Positions 1 through 13,000 of a stretch of DNA of 64,000 bases are shown in pieces. Positions within the stretch are counted from its first letter, which is position 1; every line of letters starts with the position of its first letter. The position numbers and the translations under genes were made by a program. Location: positions 23,962,001 through 24,026,000 of the forward strand of contig NC_134025.1 of assembly GCF_964204645.1 (NCBI RefSeq). The letters are read 5' to 3'. The notes below the pieces were generated by a model that ran no database searches, was not told where the DNA came from, and was given only the letters and a program-made list of their open reading frames with translations. This DNA is from Tubulanus polymorphus. Taxonomy: Eukaryota > Nemertea > Palaeonemertea > Tubulaniformes > Tubulanidae.

Positions 1-518
1 ACGTTAGGGTCTGACTTTTATATCAGACTTCCAAATCGTGTATACATCCGCCATTTAACCGAATAATCCGATTTACTTATCATTTCTATTTATGCCTGCC
101 GTTTCTGATATAATCATACATCCTTTACTATTACAATACGTCTTCTAACGATATTCAATGCAATATAACATTTCGACGTTCAAATATAGGTCATTATATA
201 ATCACAGGAAGCCATTCTACATCTATGTCAATAATATTTTGCCAGATAGCTTGTTTGCGTACACATAGACCTGTGACGTTTAGCACATCGATTTACGGCT
301 GTCGTTTGTAAAATGACGCTGAATGGTTAACATTGTTTAGGTTTCATAATGGTAACGTTTTATAAGGCGTCAAAAAAATATAATAACATGATATAGTTGC
401 GTGATCGACGGTCAAATTTACAGACGTTTTATTGAAATCGAAATACTTAATTGGAACAATATAGGGCATCGATCCTCATCCGTGGGCGTTCGAAGTCTTG
501 TCGTTAGTTTTGTTCAAC
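1..518. other. 3' flank of the first oxidase gene
   Basis: This stretch lies downstream of the stop codon of the minus-strand oxidase gene at 519. It contains a minus-strand AATAAA signal at 428-433, so its inner part is probably that gene's 3' UTR. I see no coding sequence. The one open stretch (401-595, plus) begins with GTG, overlaps the terminal oxidase exon in antisense and has no recognisable content. Confidence 0.6.
428..433 (-). promoter_or_regulatory. Poly(A) signal, first oxidase gene
   Basis: The plus strand reads TTTATT, which is AATAAA on the minus strand. It lies about 85 bases past the stop codon at 519-521, a reasonable distance for a short 3' UTR. Confidence 0.5.
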
Positions 519-3500
519 CTATTCGACAATTGACCAGGGCTTCCGACCTTCATCTCGCTGTTCAAACTACGAAGCACATATCAAACAAATCATAGGCATG
601 CAATGATAGGAATTAGAAAGATTTCGATTTTCCTGAAAAGTTGAAACGTACCGGTTTGGTGAATTGATCAGTGCATGCAAGACGGACTTTCTCAGCTGTA
701 GCCGGGCAATCCAAACGAAAATATCCAGATAAACCAGCATCAGATCTCGCACTTAGAATGGCCTTTTTAGAAGCACAGTATACACATACAGCAAGTAACA
801 TTGGTGGTTCTCCAACGCCCTAAAATACCAAACAAAGAGAACACCTAGATCACATTATTTTAACCAACTAACGATTGAATAGAAACTCAACCCACGTAAT
901 CGTAAAAACCCCCGATTCAATACCTTTGAGGAATAAATGGCCCTCGGATTTCTGGATCCTTTCAGAATTGTTACGTTATATTCGTTGGGTAGGTTTTTGA
1001 ATCGAGGAAGATTGTAAGATGCAGGACCAGTTGTAAGAACTTCTCCATTAGGTGATACATTCACTTCTTCTGTCATGTAAAATCCATAACCCTAAAAAAC
1101 AAATCTAATATTGTTTATTCTATACATCTTATATACTCGGTATACAATGATATTATGGTATTATAGGACCTGCATAAAGGCACCATCAATCTGACCAATG
1201 TCAATGCCTGGGTTGAGACTAGCTCCAACATCAATAACAATGTCTGTTTTCAACACCTGTAAAAGCCAAGGTACATACAACTAATAGTTTCCAACATCTA
1301 CGCTTAATTACTGGACATTTTTTATCTAAACCTATTTAGTAAATGGCTTTTCTCGGGTAAGAATTTCGTGTACCTTGTGTTCACCAGTCAAACAATCTAT
1401 TTCAACCATCGAGCATGCAGCGCCGTAAGTGAAGTAATCACAATGGCGTCCAACTCCTTTCTCCCAATCAAAATACACATCATCAACGCTGAGAGAAAAT
1501 TAATATAAAGGATATCGCATTCTGAAACACATCTATTCATTCTAAAAACAGTAATATGAATATTTGTGATTTACCTGTGATAACCAGTTGCAGACAGATA
1601 AACATTTTCAAGCCAAGCACTAAGGACCCATCCGTCCCATCCTGCATCAGGTTTACTCTCTTTGAATGGTTTCAGTCTATCCATTATAGTTTCACAAGCA
1701 TTCTATTTAAGACAATAGAAAATAATAATCAATTCTACACAAGGTTCTACACAATGCCTAAAACTCAGAAATTCAACTCCAAAATTGGATAGAAGGTATA
1801 CCTTGGTAGCCATTGCAATATAATCTGAACAGATACTAGCAGAGGAACAAATACTGTTTGGAATCTTGTCTGTGCTTACGTCCGTGATGTGAATTTTGTC
1901 CACTGATATCCCTAAAACACGACTAGCAACCTGTGAATACAAACAAGTGGACAGGAAAAGAATAACCCTTCAACTATCTGGACATATCTATTCAGAAATG
2001 GGATATTGGTCCTGGGAAATCGAGGGAATATTTATATGATGCTGGTACCTGTATTGCCTTCGTGTGGACACCCTGTCCCATTTCTACTCCACCATGAGTC
2101 AACAGAACAGATCCATCTAGGTAAACATGTACCAATGCTGCAGCCTAAAACCTCAGAACAATGAATTGTCTGCCAATACTTATGCATGACATCGATATTC
2201 ATCTATGTGATGTATAGATATCTTTAATCCTTATATTCAGGAAAATTTACGATTTTGTTTTTCATTGTAATCTACAAACCTGGCTAAGAAATTTTTCACT
2301 AAATCCATTTCCGTTCTTAGTTGGTACCACGGCAACTCCTCTTTTCTTCCATCTATTTTGACTTCAAATGCAAATGTATATTACGATATATTACAAACAC
2401 CTAATCGTACCGCAAATATTTATACATAGAAAATAAAATATATATGGATATCATTTGAAAGCTCAAAATAAGCAAGACATGAAATCGTATTGGTTGACAA
2501 TGATAAGTGGAACAATGAGCTCATTTGATTCCAACCACTTAAATCAGTATAGGTCACTACCTATTGAAACGTTCTACTTCTTTCTGTAAATCTTTGTATT
2601 TGCTTTGTTCCACAACATCTTTCCAACATCGATGCAACACTTTCCCATCTACTTCCATACCAAAGCAATCTGGGGCAACTTCTTTGTAAAGATTTATTTC
2701 CCGTATCTATAAAATATAGTTCTAGTTCTGAAGATGAATGATCAACGCTTATAATGAAAACAAACCAAAAACATCGATTAGTGAATTTTTACCTGTTCTG
2801 GTGTCATATCAAGAATGGAACTCATCTGCTCGATCCAACTCTCAGTAATAACGGCCGATTGTAGTCGACCAAATCCTCTGAATCCTGTGTTAGATGCCAG
2901 ATTTGTGCGACAAATTAGACCTTTTAGACGCATATTGATTGGCAAAATATAGCAATGATCTACATCTTGAATAGCGCATTCCATAACCTTAAAGAAAATG
3001 GCGCAATGGCATCAATTAAGATTTCTTCAAAATAAGGTCTACCGTCGATGTCGGAATGTGATGATTAGGTACTCGCCTGATTCGAAACATCGAGGGAATG
3101 ACCACCATTACAGTACAATAAAAGATCCAAAGCTTGAATCTTTCCCTCTTTTGTGAATGCCACCTTAAAGTAAAATACATTTTGGTAACAATATCTACTA
3201 AACCAAAATCTTCTATGTCTAGTCCAGTCAACAAGTTCATAATTGTATTTTTACAACACTGCGCAGTCAGTACCTTATACTTTCCTAAAAACGGATGACG
3301 TCTGCCAGTAATTCTTAAATCTTCAACTCTTTCCAGCGAACTGCGCACAGGACATTGTAATCTGTTGAAATTGAGTAGAAATTACATTGGTTAAAAAGCG
3401 TTTTCAAAGCTAAAGCGAATATATGTGGAAGCTAAACCTACTTATTAGCTGCAATCGCTGCAGTTAAACAAACAAGCGCATCTCTCGATTGCTTGCCTCC

Positions 3501-6500
3501 AAAACCTCCGCCTGAAAATTCAAAATTCAATTTCATTTCTTAAAAGAGATGCTTGATTCACAAAACCTTTTCTATGTGTACATACATACCTATTCGTTTG
3601 TGTTTCACAACAACTTTGTTTGATACCAAACCCAAAGCACGACACACATCAGTCTGAAGCGGTAAAAAAAGTGTACACAATACGCGGGTTAAAATACTAT
3701 CAATAGAATCCCGCAATATTAAACGAAAAAGTCCGAAATCTGCTCAATTTTGAATTTTTACGTTTCGACTGGTCACTTCCAGCCATCGTCAGGTGGAATG
3801 TATGTTTTCTCATTTAATAATAAATAATAAATAATAAATTTATTCCACAATAAAATTGCAACATGTCATAAAGAGATATACAAATATGAAATGTTTTAAT
3901 ATAATGTGGAGGAGATTAGATGAAGCCAATGAAGGCTTATAAAATCTCTAATCCCCTAGCATACACCGATTCACTCAACTCATACACACATGCAGTCATA
4001 CACCTTCACCCAACATGCACCCACACACGCATAGTCACTCAGGCGGTCAATCACACTATCTTTCATTCACTCTTACAATCTCATTTCATTTATTTTAGCA
4101 GATTTCGGAATTACGTTTTATTGTGAGATTCTTGCAATCACTAACATTTCGAGTCCACGATCAGACGTAAGCCGTTTTTTTCGAGCGAATACCTGTATAC
4201 GGCATAAATCTTGAGTTGTCGTATAGATAATCATTTCATCGTTTTCTTTCACTGGCACAGCAACTGTGGCATTCGTTTCCATGTAGAAATGTTCTTGACT
4301 ACCAGTGTGAAGTTCTCCTTCAACAATATAATCTGCAATGGTGAATGCTGCATCAACGTCACCCTTGTCCACTTTGTAAACTGGTTTGAAGAAAGACTTG
4401 TTTTCGATAGCCTCCTTATGTACAGAAAAGAAGTTTGAAATACGCTTTAAGATATATACATGTAATTTCAATATACCAATTCACGAGTGATTACCTCAAT
4501 TGTAACGATTGGTTTTAGCACTTCAAATTCCACGTTTACCAACGCAGCAGCTTTTCGTGCAATATCCCTGTTTTCAGCCGCTATTGCACCAATTATCTGA
4601 CCACAACAAGTTACAAACTTCGTAGCAAATAGTTCCTCATCTTTGACAACAGGGCCGAAATAATTTGATGCAGGTACATCGTTGTGATCAATGTATGAAA
4701 CTACACCATCAACATTGAGTGCCTCAGACGGATCTACACTGAGTATTTGTGCATGGGCATGTTTACTATACACATAAGCAATGAATAATTCGTCTGGAGA
4801 TCAAAATTAATATAATATTTTGAATACAAAGAATTTTCGATAGGTTTCTACGCCAGAATTAGAGAATTTACAGAAATTGCACTTACTTCTGTATGAAGGA
4901 ATATCATCAACATATAACGTCTCCCCAGTTGCATGGCAAGGATTCATGATCTGTGGCAGAGGTTTTCCAATCGTATCATGCGCTGACCCATCGACTTTTT
5001 CAAATATTTGACTTGCTTTCAACGGTTCACGCTGAAGTTCGCGTACAGCAGCTGACGAACTTAAATCCTATGGAACATCAGATAGTAATGTAATCAGTTC
5101 CATCGTTATTTGCATTTGGATTGATTTTTACATCATTTAGTTTCAATGATTGCTAAAGAGATCGCGCAAGATTCTCTTACTGTCATCAATCATAATTTGA
5201 CCATTTACCTACCACGTTCTCATTACTTTTCATCTGTATTGATAGATAGAATTTAAAGAAGAATCCGAGTACAAGTGAACGACGATATTGAACTGCTCCA
5301 CCAGTATTATCTGTACATGGTTTAATCTCATCAGTCAAGATTTTACTCAAACTCGACACAACAGAGTCACACAACTTCCTGAAATCAAAGTATCAAGAAA
5401 AGACGTTGATGAAAACAAAGAATATCTTATCAAACCCTTTATTCATTATTTATATCTATCCTATCAACTTTTCAGTAAATTTGCTCACGAATACGAGAAA
5501 AAAACAGGATAAATCTGATATGATGAAAATCTATGGTTAGACTTACTTTCCTACGGCTTCTTTCATAGTTTCACTGGCCAATTTGATCCTTCCATCTAAA
5601 CCACTAGATATTATACAGAGTTCCTGAATAATACTGGTATTTTTCTCCACAGCCATGCGAAAAACGGATGTAACTTGGACAGAATTTGAGGTGTAGACTT
5701 CAAGAAACTCATTCTGAAAAAATAAAAAGTGCTATATTACTGGAATGTTACTAACGCGTAGATATTTTCGCAATGAATATTCTATTTCATTCTGCAACAC
5801 AATTTAATCATCTTCCTTTACCTCATTTCCATGTGGGATGAATATCGATTTGATAATTTCGGTTGGTCTCAGTACAGAGTATTCTTTTGAGAATATTTTC
5901 TCGTCCAATGAAACCTGCCTCATTCCCTCTATTCCCATGCAAATGCGAATAGATTTCCATGCAAATGCGAATAGATAAAAGTATTTCAAATATAATATCA
6001 TGAAGGTAAAAACTTCTAATATTCTCTACCACGCCCATACCTGATGAGACAGCTGTCAATGTACTGCCACATGCCACAAGAATAGGAATCAATTCCGATT
6101 TATTTCTACATGAGATTATGTGACCACCAATAGTCTATGAAAATAAATTAACGGGACATGATGTTGAAAAAAAACTGCACCATCGATAATGACCAAACAA
6201 GGTCATTTTGCAACAGAACAGTGTATGCATTCACCGGTCATATTAAAATGGACGAGCTACTCACGGCGACATTTCTTAATTGTAGACTTAGTGACCCGAG
6301 TATCTTCTTTACAGCAATACATGACTGTCTTCCCTCTTGAATATAATCAGCGAGGCCATTAGGAAACCAATTATTGGATTAACATAACTTATTCCAGAAG
6401 TCCAGATAATACAGGCTATAATGTAAGATACCTTGAGTTTTCTCAATTGAGGATGAAAGTGCTGTAGAAAGCATTCCCAATGAACACGCCGCCCCGATGT

Positions 6501-8710
6501 GTATACCACCATCAGCAAACATAAATTCACAAAGATCTCGAATATGTGATACGGATACAAGTTGAACAATCGACTTATCGGGGTAGATCTTATTCTTCCC
6601 TAGAAAATGTACAAGTCCAATGTTTCTGAGACATTCTGCGAAATATTGAAATTGTAGAATATGGCTGCATTGTGCATTACAAAAACATACTGATATAAAG
6701 TCCTCCTCCAATGACTGAAGCATACGGAAACATGTCTTTGATTTTGAAGAGTTCACTCAGTGATGTTGGCCTGTACCAGTCAATCCGTTTTCCTTTACAG
6801 TGAAAAATATTTCGATCAAGAATATCAGATAACTGTAAAGAATGACGAGGAAACACCTTATAATATGTCATATCAAATTCAGGTTTAATCAATACCGGAT
6901 TAAACAGGGCCTTTTGTGCTTTTTATTCCAATACGCAATAAAGACATCTGAATCTACATTTTTTCTTATGGCCGAATTTCAAATATTTGAACATGAGACC
7001 ACTCACTGTACCTGCAGCTCATTTGGAAATATTGGTTCTTGTTCTGGACTATAATTTTGCAGTGTTCCCTCTATTAGATTAGTTGCCATCTGAAATGAAT
7101 GGTGCTAATCGAATCAGTTTCTTGTATCTTGTATCTTGTATGGATTAGTTTTCTTCATCGATATAACTACTTTGTGTCAACATAACAAATTAATTTGTAT
7201 TCAAAGGCTGCTTACATCATCAGCCTGGTCTACAGTGTTGTTTTTACAGCACTGGTCACCCATTCCACAGTCGAAATCCTAGAAAAATATGTGTGATGAT
7301 AATTTCAGAAAATGTTTGAAATACACAGAAAAATGTAATTCAATTCTTCGCGCAATTCCAAAAAATTCTCACCTTATCAGCAAAAGTAACAAATGCTTGG
7401 TAGATTGGTCTGTATCCAGTACAACGACACAGATTTCCTTGCATTGCATTTTCTATCTCAGAGATGGAAGGATTTGGATTATTCCTGAGTAATGCATACA
7501 TTGACATAACCATACCAGGAGTACAGAATCCACATTGACTGCCATGGTATTTGGCTATTCGTTCCTGCAGCAAAGATAGATAATAGCAACTAATCAACTA
7601 CCGTGTGAGCCCATACATTATGAAATCTCGAGTCAAGACAGAACCTGTATTGGGTGAAGTTTTTTACGGTTACCGACACCTTCCACTGTAGTTACTGTCA
7701 TACCATGCACCGAACCAATGAAAACTACACATGCTGGAACGGCAGAATGCCTGGATTTATAATAAGGAATCAAATCATTTTAACCTTCGTTTAAATGAAA
7801 TTATAACATTAGATTCGTGGCCTCAATCTGATCCATGTATTTCTACATAGATGTTACTCTACAAAACTTCACAAAAAAGATACACAATTTTCTTTTGATG
7901 TCGATCATATCTAGATACCATCACAGTACAGGCACCACATCCTGCTTGGCCACAAGCGAGTTTTGTCCCGGTCAGTAATACTGGATTTTATGGTATAATC
8001 AAGGAGAAATAGCTAGAGAAATCACGTTTGCTGCTTGAGCAATCTACCTCTCTAATTAATGTCTGGATGGGCGAGTAATGCATTTGTCAAGGAACTTGGA
8101 ATTCCAATCCTGCACAGAAGATTGTGGTATCCGCTTCCTGTTATTTTTGTGCCTCTTTTTACACATGCATGGTGCCGTACCACTTGATTTTATTCCCTGG
8201 TAGACATAATGTGGCATATAAATGCTTTATAAAATCATCAGAAAAAGTCCCTAAACTATGACAATTCTATTTCTTCCCTCTTCGTACGTACATGACTCAA
8301 CCTACAAATGATCAGACTATTCTTTGAAAATGCTAATAATTGATTTAATCGCGGATTTCCAATTGCTGATTAACTACATTGTGCAATAGTGGTGTGAAAA
8401 AACTGTTTTTTCCTGACTAAAATGAAATGCAATGACGTTGAAATTATATACGATGGGATACGATGTTGTCTATAATGTTACTTCAGCTTTTAGAAAGGAT
8501 ACGCCTATTTCTCAGGTACTGCAACAATGTCCATTCAGGATCAACATCATTATCTGTTATCTGTGGATATATTGCAATTCATGATTAATTACAAATGTCA
8601 TTTATATTATCTTCATCTTTTGGCGTATTTCGATTTCATCTATTCGCTATCAATACCTTTTTGCCGTTGACGAAAAACGTCAATACCTGGGTAGCATAAA
8701 GCGCAGCCAT
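519..8710 (-). CDS. Aldehyde oxidase-like molybdo-flavoenzyme, copy A
   Basis: The gene encodes a xanthine dehydrogenase/aldehyde oxidase family enzyme of 1308 aa (family about 1330). Exons, N to C terminus: 8657-8710, 8503-8560, 7884-7980, 7645-7750, 7373-7564, 7216-7278, 7012-7089, 6691-6832, 6432-6599, 6265-6335, 6041-6134, 5822-5928, 5547-5713, 5213-5378, 4887-5067, 4495-4793, 4193-4414, 3590-3653, 3442-3511, 3274-3361, 3077-3163, 2793-2987, 2561-2706, 2280-2352, 2049-2144, 1802-1930, 1575-1702, 1374-1488, 1170-1256, 924-1091, 652-819, 519-566. All phases agree. The order is two [2Fe-2S] domains (first CGQAGCGAC, then QCGFC and CRC), an FAD domain (about 215-410) and a molybdopterin domain. 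The FAD part resembles aldehyde oxidase (GGHIIS, DEKIFSK). In the active site, Q784 replaces the xanthine dehydrogenase Glu803, C862 replaces Arg881 and D866 replaces His885. The catalytic Glu is kept as E1241. I infer a cytosolic oxidase of aldehydes or N-heterocycles rather than of xanthine. The exon 21 donor appears to be GC. The start ATG lies 54 bases before the first donor, after a likely 5' UTR intron. Confidence 0.9.
3732..4109. mobile_element. MITE-like insertion with 13-bp inverted ends
   Basis: TCCGAAATCTGCT at 3732-3744 is matched by its exact reverse complement at 4097-4109. The 378 bp between and including them lie in the copy A intron between exons 17 and 18 (539 bp). The matching copy B intron (13034-13160) is only 127 bp, so the difference is explained mostly by this block. 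Inside are an AAT-rich run near 3815-3842 and a hairpin motif at 3762-3792. No open reading frame of note and no clear target-site duplication is visible. The superfamily is unknown. Confidence 0.5.
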
Positions 8711-9017
8711 CCTTTTGTGACTTCCGATTTCTACAATTACGGTGAAACTTTTGTTACCGGTATATTTTTCGAGTATTTACGTGTATTTAACTATTGTCAT
8801 ACAGGGGAATAGATATTTAATGGTCGATAATTTGATATACAATTACTTTTCTTATCCCATATAGTCTTAACGTATTTCACCTTACCTATAAGCCATGAAC
8901 TATTAGCTATATACGTCCGTGCCTGAGCCAAATAATTTTATATCAATTATGTAATTAGAGAATAGTCTTTCGATATAAGTAAATACGTAAAGTTACATAA
9001 AATCTAGGTCTACTCAC

Positions 9018-9100
9018 CACTAAATGTAAAAACCGTAATCACCGTTTTGTTCAGAGAATCCCAAACTAATTCCGCACAGCAGTTACGTAGAATATAAATG
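9018..9100 (-). other. Probable noncoding 5' exon of copy A
   Basis: Only the 3' edge (9018) is supported, by a good splice donor that has a counterpart in the same context upstream of copy B at 18139. The 5' edge given here is a guess. It would splice to the ATG-bearing exon ending at 8657. Confidence 0.4.
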
Positions 9101-9145
9101 TAATCCTGTCAAATTTTGAATGTAACTAAGGCTAAAAAAATGTAT

Positions 9146-9345
9146 ACCTTGTTTCTCATTTCTGCTGAGCTTAAAGGATAATCCGGTCGGCTGCCTATCT
9201 ACCTTGCACATCACTTTTCTTTAAACATGATCAAACTTACAATAACAGACCCGGCAGCTGTAGAAATAAACAGATAACAAATTGTTTTGCAGTTCACGTT
9301 AGTGACGCGGCCGATTAGGAGAAACAAGACGTAATACATTTTAGT
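9146..9345. repeat. Interspersed repeat R2, copy 1
   Basis: This is roughly 200 bp with clear similarity to 19698-19895 and weaker similarity to 48105-48170. Shared blocks include TTGTTTCTCAT or TTGCTTCTCAT, ACAATAACAGACC and GGCCGATTAGGAGAAAC. No coding capacity is visible. The edges are approximate. Confidence 0.55.
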
Positions 9346-9828
9346 TAAAAACGTCCACTATCAACGTCATTTGCATAATCCGGCATGTTCAACACATATG
9401 GCGCGATGAGCTAAAGTGATGTTTCAAAAATACGTAATACGAAATATATTTCAAAGTTAGTTCGTTTTTCGTTGTTTCTTTGTGACTGAGGATTGTTAAA
9501 AGGGCCCTAAAATCTCCTAAAAGCGTAGGTGGCTGGATCTTTGATACTAGCGGACCTGTTGCAAAGTCAAACACAGTAATAACATATTCGTGACATTCGA
9601 GTCCCGGAGAAACACTGGATTTGTCAGGCGAACTTCTGCATCAAAACCATTGAACGTGTCTTCCGTCTTTTGGATAGTTTCTGATAAGTGGGAATAATCA
9701 GTGAAATTTGCATTTGGAGATTGTTACTCTGATTTTTCGTCATCTGGAACATAAAGCTTTCCTCAGCTCGAAATAGTTAATAAACTGAACACTAAAAGAA
9801 AAAGATCACTTTATAATCATTTGAAATA

Positions 9829-9834
9829 TTTATT
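9829..9834 (-). promoter_or_regulatory. Poly(A) signal, second oxidase gene
   Basis: TTTATT on the plus strand is AATAAA on the minus strand, about 170 bases past the copy B stop at 10005-10007. Confidence 0.45.
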
Positions 9835-10004
9835 TTACATGACACGTATGAATAACACGTGGTGCATAAAATATGATTCATCCATGTATACATGTATATA
9901 TATATTATCTGCTTATACTCTAAATAATTCATTCTTATTAAGGTCAACCAAAGCATGCAACACACTAATGCAATTTGTTGCAACGTTCACCAATTTTGAC
10001 ATTT

Positions 10005-13000
10005 CTATTCGATAACTGACCATGGTTTACTTCCACCATCTTCTTGTTCAAACTTTAAAAAAGAAACCAACAAATTATAAGCATTATAACATTTGATCTG
10101 AATTCAAATCAAGGCACAAAACTTACCGGTTTGGTGAATTGATCAGTGCATGCAAGACGGATTTTCTCAGCTGTAGCCGGGCAATCCAAACGAAAATATC
10201 CAGATACACCGGAATCGGATCTTGCACTAAGGATGGCTTTTTTAGAAGCAAAGTAAATAGATGCAGCTAGTATAAACGGTGGTTCTCCTATACCCTTCAA
10301 ATATAAGTAAGTATAAAAATAATAAAAAGAATAAATAATGGTCAGGATTTCATTAAACAAAAGCTCATGCCATTGTAGTAGAAACTCCTATAAGTACCTT
10401 TGAGGAATAAATGGCTCTTGGATTTCTGGATCCTTTCAGAATTGTTACGTTATATTCGTTGGGTAGGTTTTTGAATCGAGGAAGATTGTAAGATGCAGGA
10501 CCAGTTGTAAGAACTTCTCCATTGGGTGATACATTCACTTCTTCTGTCATGTATAATCCATAGCCCTGAAAAACAAATAGTTTGTTACGCATGCATTCAT
10601 ATTGTTCATCATTTTCACTATAAATTGATGTTTTGAGATAGTACCTGCATAAATCCACCATCGATCTGACCAATGTCAATGCCTGGGTTAAGACTTGCCC
10701 CAACATCCATCACAATGTCTGTTTTCAACACCTGTAAAAAGTAACATGCAATATACGGTTATATAGTGTCCATGGTATTGTCGTACCTAACAGATATGCC
10801 TACAGATTGTTGGTATTATTCTACTATGAACTGCTTTATAATATGCAAATGTTTAGGAAGCTCCATGTATTGATTAAAGCTTGAGTTTGGTACCTTGTGT
10901 TCACCAGTCAAACAATCTATTTCAACCATTGAGCAAGCGGCACCGTAAGTGAGGTAGTCAAACCTACGTCCAGTTCCTTTCTCCCAATCAAAAGAAACAT
11001 CATCAACACTGAAAAAGTTTTTTACAATTCGGAATAAAGTTCAATCTATTCATTCCAAATACAGTAATGTAGTTGTTTGTGATATACCTGTAATAACCAG
11101 TTGCAGACAGATAAACATTTTCAAGCCAAGCACTAAGGACCCATCCGTCCCATCCTGCATCAGGTTTACTCTCTTTGAATGGTTTCAGTCTTTCCATTAT
11201 AGTTTCACAAGCATTCTATATAAGACAATAGAAAACGATAATCAGTAAGTAATGGTTCTACACAATGCTAAACACTCAAAAATGTTACTCCAAAATTGGT
11301 CGTTTTATGATAAAAGGTGTACCTTGGTAGCCATTGCGATATAATCTGAACAGATACTAGCAGAGGAACAAATACTGTTTGGTATCTTGTCCGTGCTTAT
11401 ATCTGTGATGTGAATTTTGTCCACAGATATCCCTAAAACATGACTAGCAACCTATAAAAACCATGAGATGAAAAACTTTTCAAAATCACCACATTCAGGA
11501 ATATGATTTTGAAAATGGGAAAACATGTGATTACTGATATTCACTGTACCTGTATTGCCTTTGTGTGGACACCCTGTCCCATTTCAACTCCACCATGAGT
11601 TAACAGAACTGATCCATCTAGATAAACATGTACCAGTGCTGCAGCCTAAAACCACAATAGATTAGTTACATTTCTCTCAATACTTGTACTTCTGTAGTAC
11701 TGGTGTATTATTATTTTTGAATACCTGGTTCATAAATTTTAGAGCAAATCCATTTCCGCACTTAGTTGGAACTACCGCAATTCCTCTTTTCTTCCATCTA
11801 TTTTGGCTACAAATATAAGGTACAAATACATGAAGGCATGTAGCCCAGGAGACATTGCTAAAATGCTTAGTTAGATATAAGCACTAACCTATTGAAACTT
11901 TCTATTTCTTTCTGTAAATCTTCATATTTGCTTTGTTCAATTACATCTTTCCAACATTGATGCAACACTTTTCCATCTATCTCCATATCAAAACAATCGG
12001 GAGCAACTTCCTTGTGAATATTAATTTCTCGAACCTAAAAGTATTATCATAATTGAAGGTAATAATCAACAGTAGATATTATAATGAACATAAGTATGAA
12101 TAGTGAATTATACCTGTTCTGGTGTCATTCCAAGAACAAAACTCATCTGTTCGATCCAACTCTCAGAAATAATGACCGATTGTGGTCGACCAAATCCTCT
12201 GAATCCTGTGTTTGATGCCAGATTTGTCCGACATACATAGCCTTTCACACGCACATTTGGTAATTTATAACAAACATCAACCTCCAGGACAGCATATTCC
12301 ATAACCTTTAGAAAACAGTCATCAGAATGACAATTTTTTGTTCTCAGAAAACTCATCAATTAATACAACACATGTAAGCTAGACCTCACCAGACCAGAAA
12401 AATCTAGAGAATGACCACCATTACTATACAGCACAATGTCCAATGCTTGAATCTTTCCCATTTTAGTGAATGCAACCTAAAAATATGAACTACGGTAATC
12501 TATTCTAGTATTATTGTGTCAAAAAGGTCTAATCTTGAGTCTTTTTCACTGGGTCATTAATGCATTGATGAACTGTAGTAAATATAATCTGTACCTTATA
12601 CTTTCCTAAAAACGGATGACGTCTGCCAGTAATTCTTAAATCTTCAACTCTTTCCAGCGAACTACGCACAGGACATTGTAATCTGTTGAGAAAACATCGA
12701 AATTGTTTACCCTGTATCAAATTTCAATTTGGATGCCTTGAAACACATGATAAGTAAGCAAATGTACTAAATTTAGTAGGTGCATTTACGATACACTTAC
12801 TTATTAGCTGCAACCGCTGCAGTTAAACAAACAAGCGCATCTCTCGTTTGCTTGCCTCCAAAACCTCCGCCTGAAAAACATATTGGCAAATGCATTTTTC
12901 AAAGAAATACAAAGGCTTACTGGTACTGATATCCAGTTATTATCAACTGATAATTCGTTTGTGACTGACCTATTCGTTTGTGTTTTACAGCAACTTTGTT

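Larger units (their letters stand above)
8711..10004. other. Spacer between the two oxidase genes
   Basis: This holds the upstream region of copy A and the 3' flank of copy B. A minus-strand donor at 9018 (TAGTG then GTGAGTA) is matched at 18139 upstream of copy B, and an acceptor-like TTGTAG lies just before each ATG exon. Both genes therefore probably have a spliced noncoding 5' exon. An interspersed repeat occupies about 9146-9345, and copy B's poly(A) signal is at 9829-9834. I see no other gene. Confidence 0.55.

Noticed and set aside
3920-4126. 68-codon plus-strand His/Thr-rich frame inside the oxidase A intron
   Set aside because: It lies within the inverted-repeat insertion, starts where no gene signals exist and has composition typical of CA/AC-rich simple sequence.
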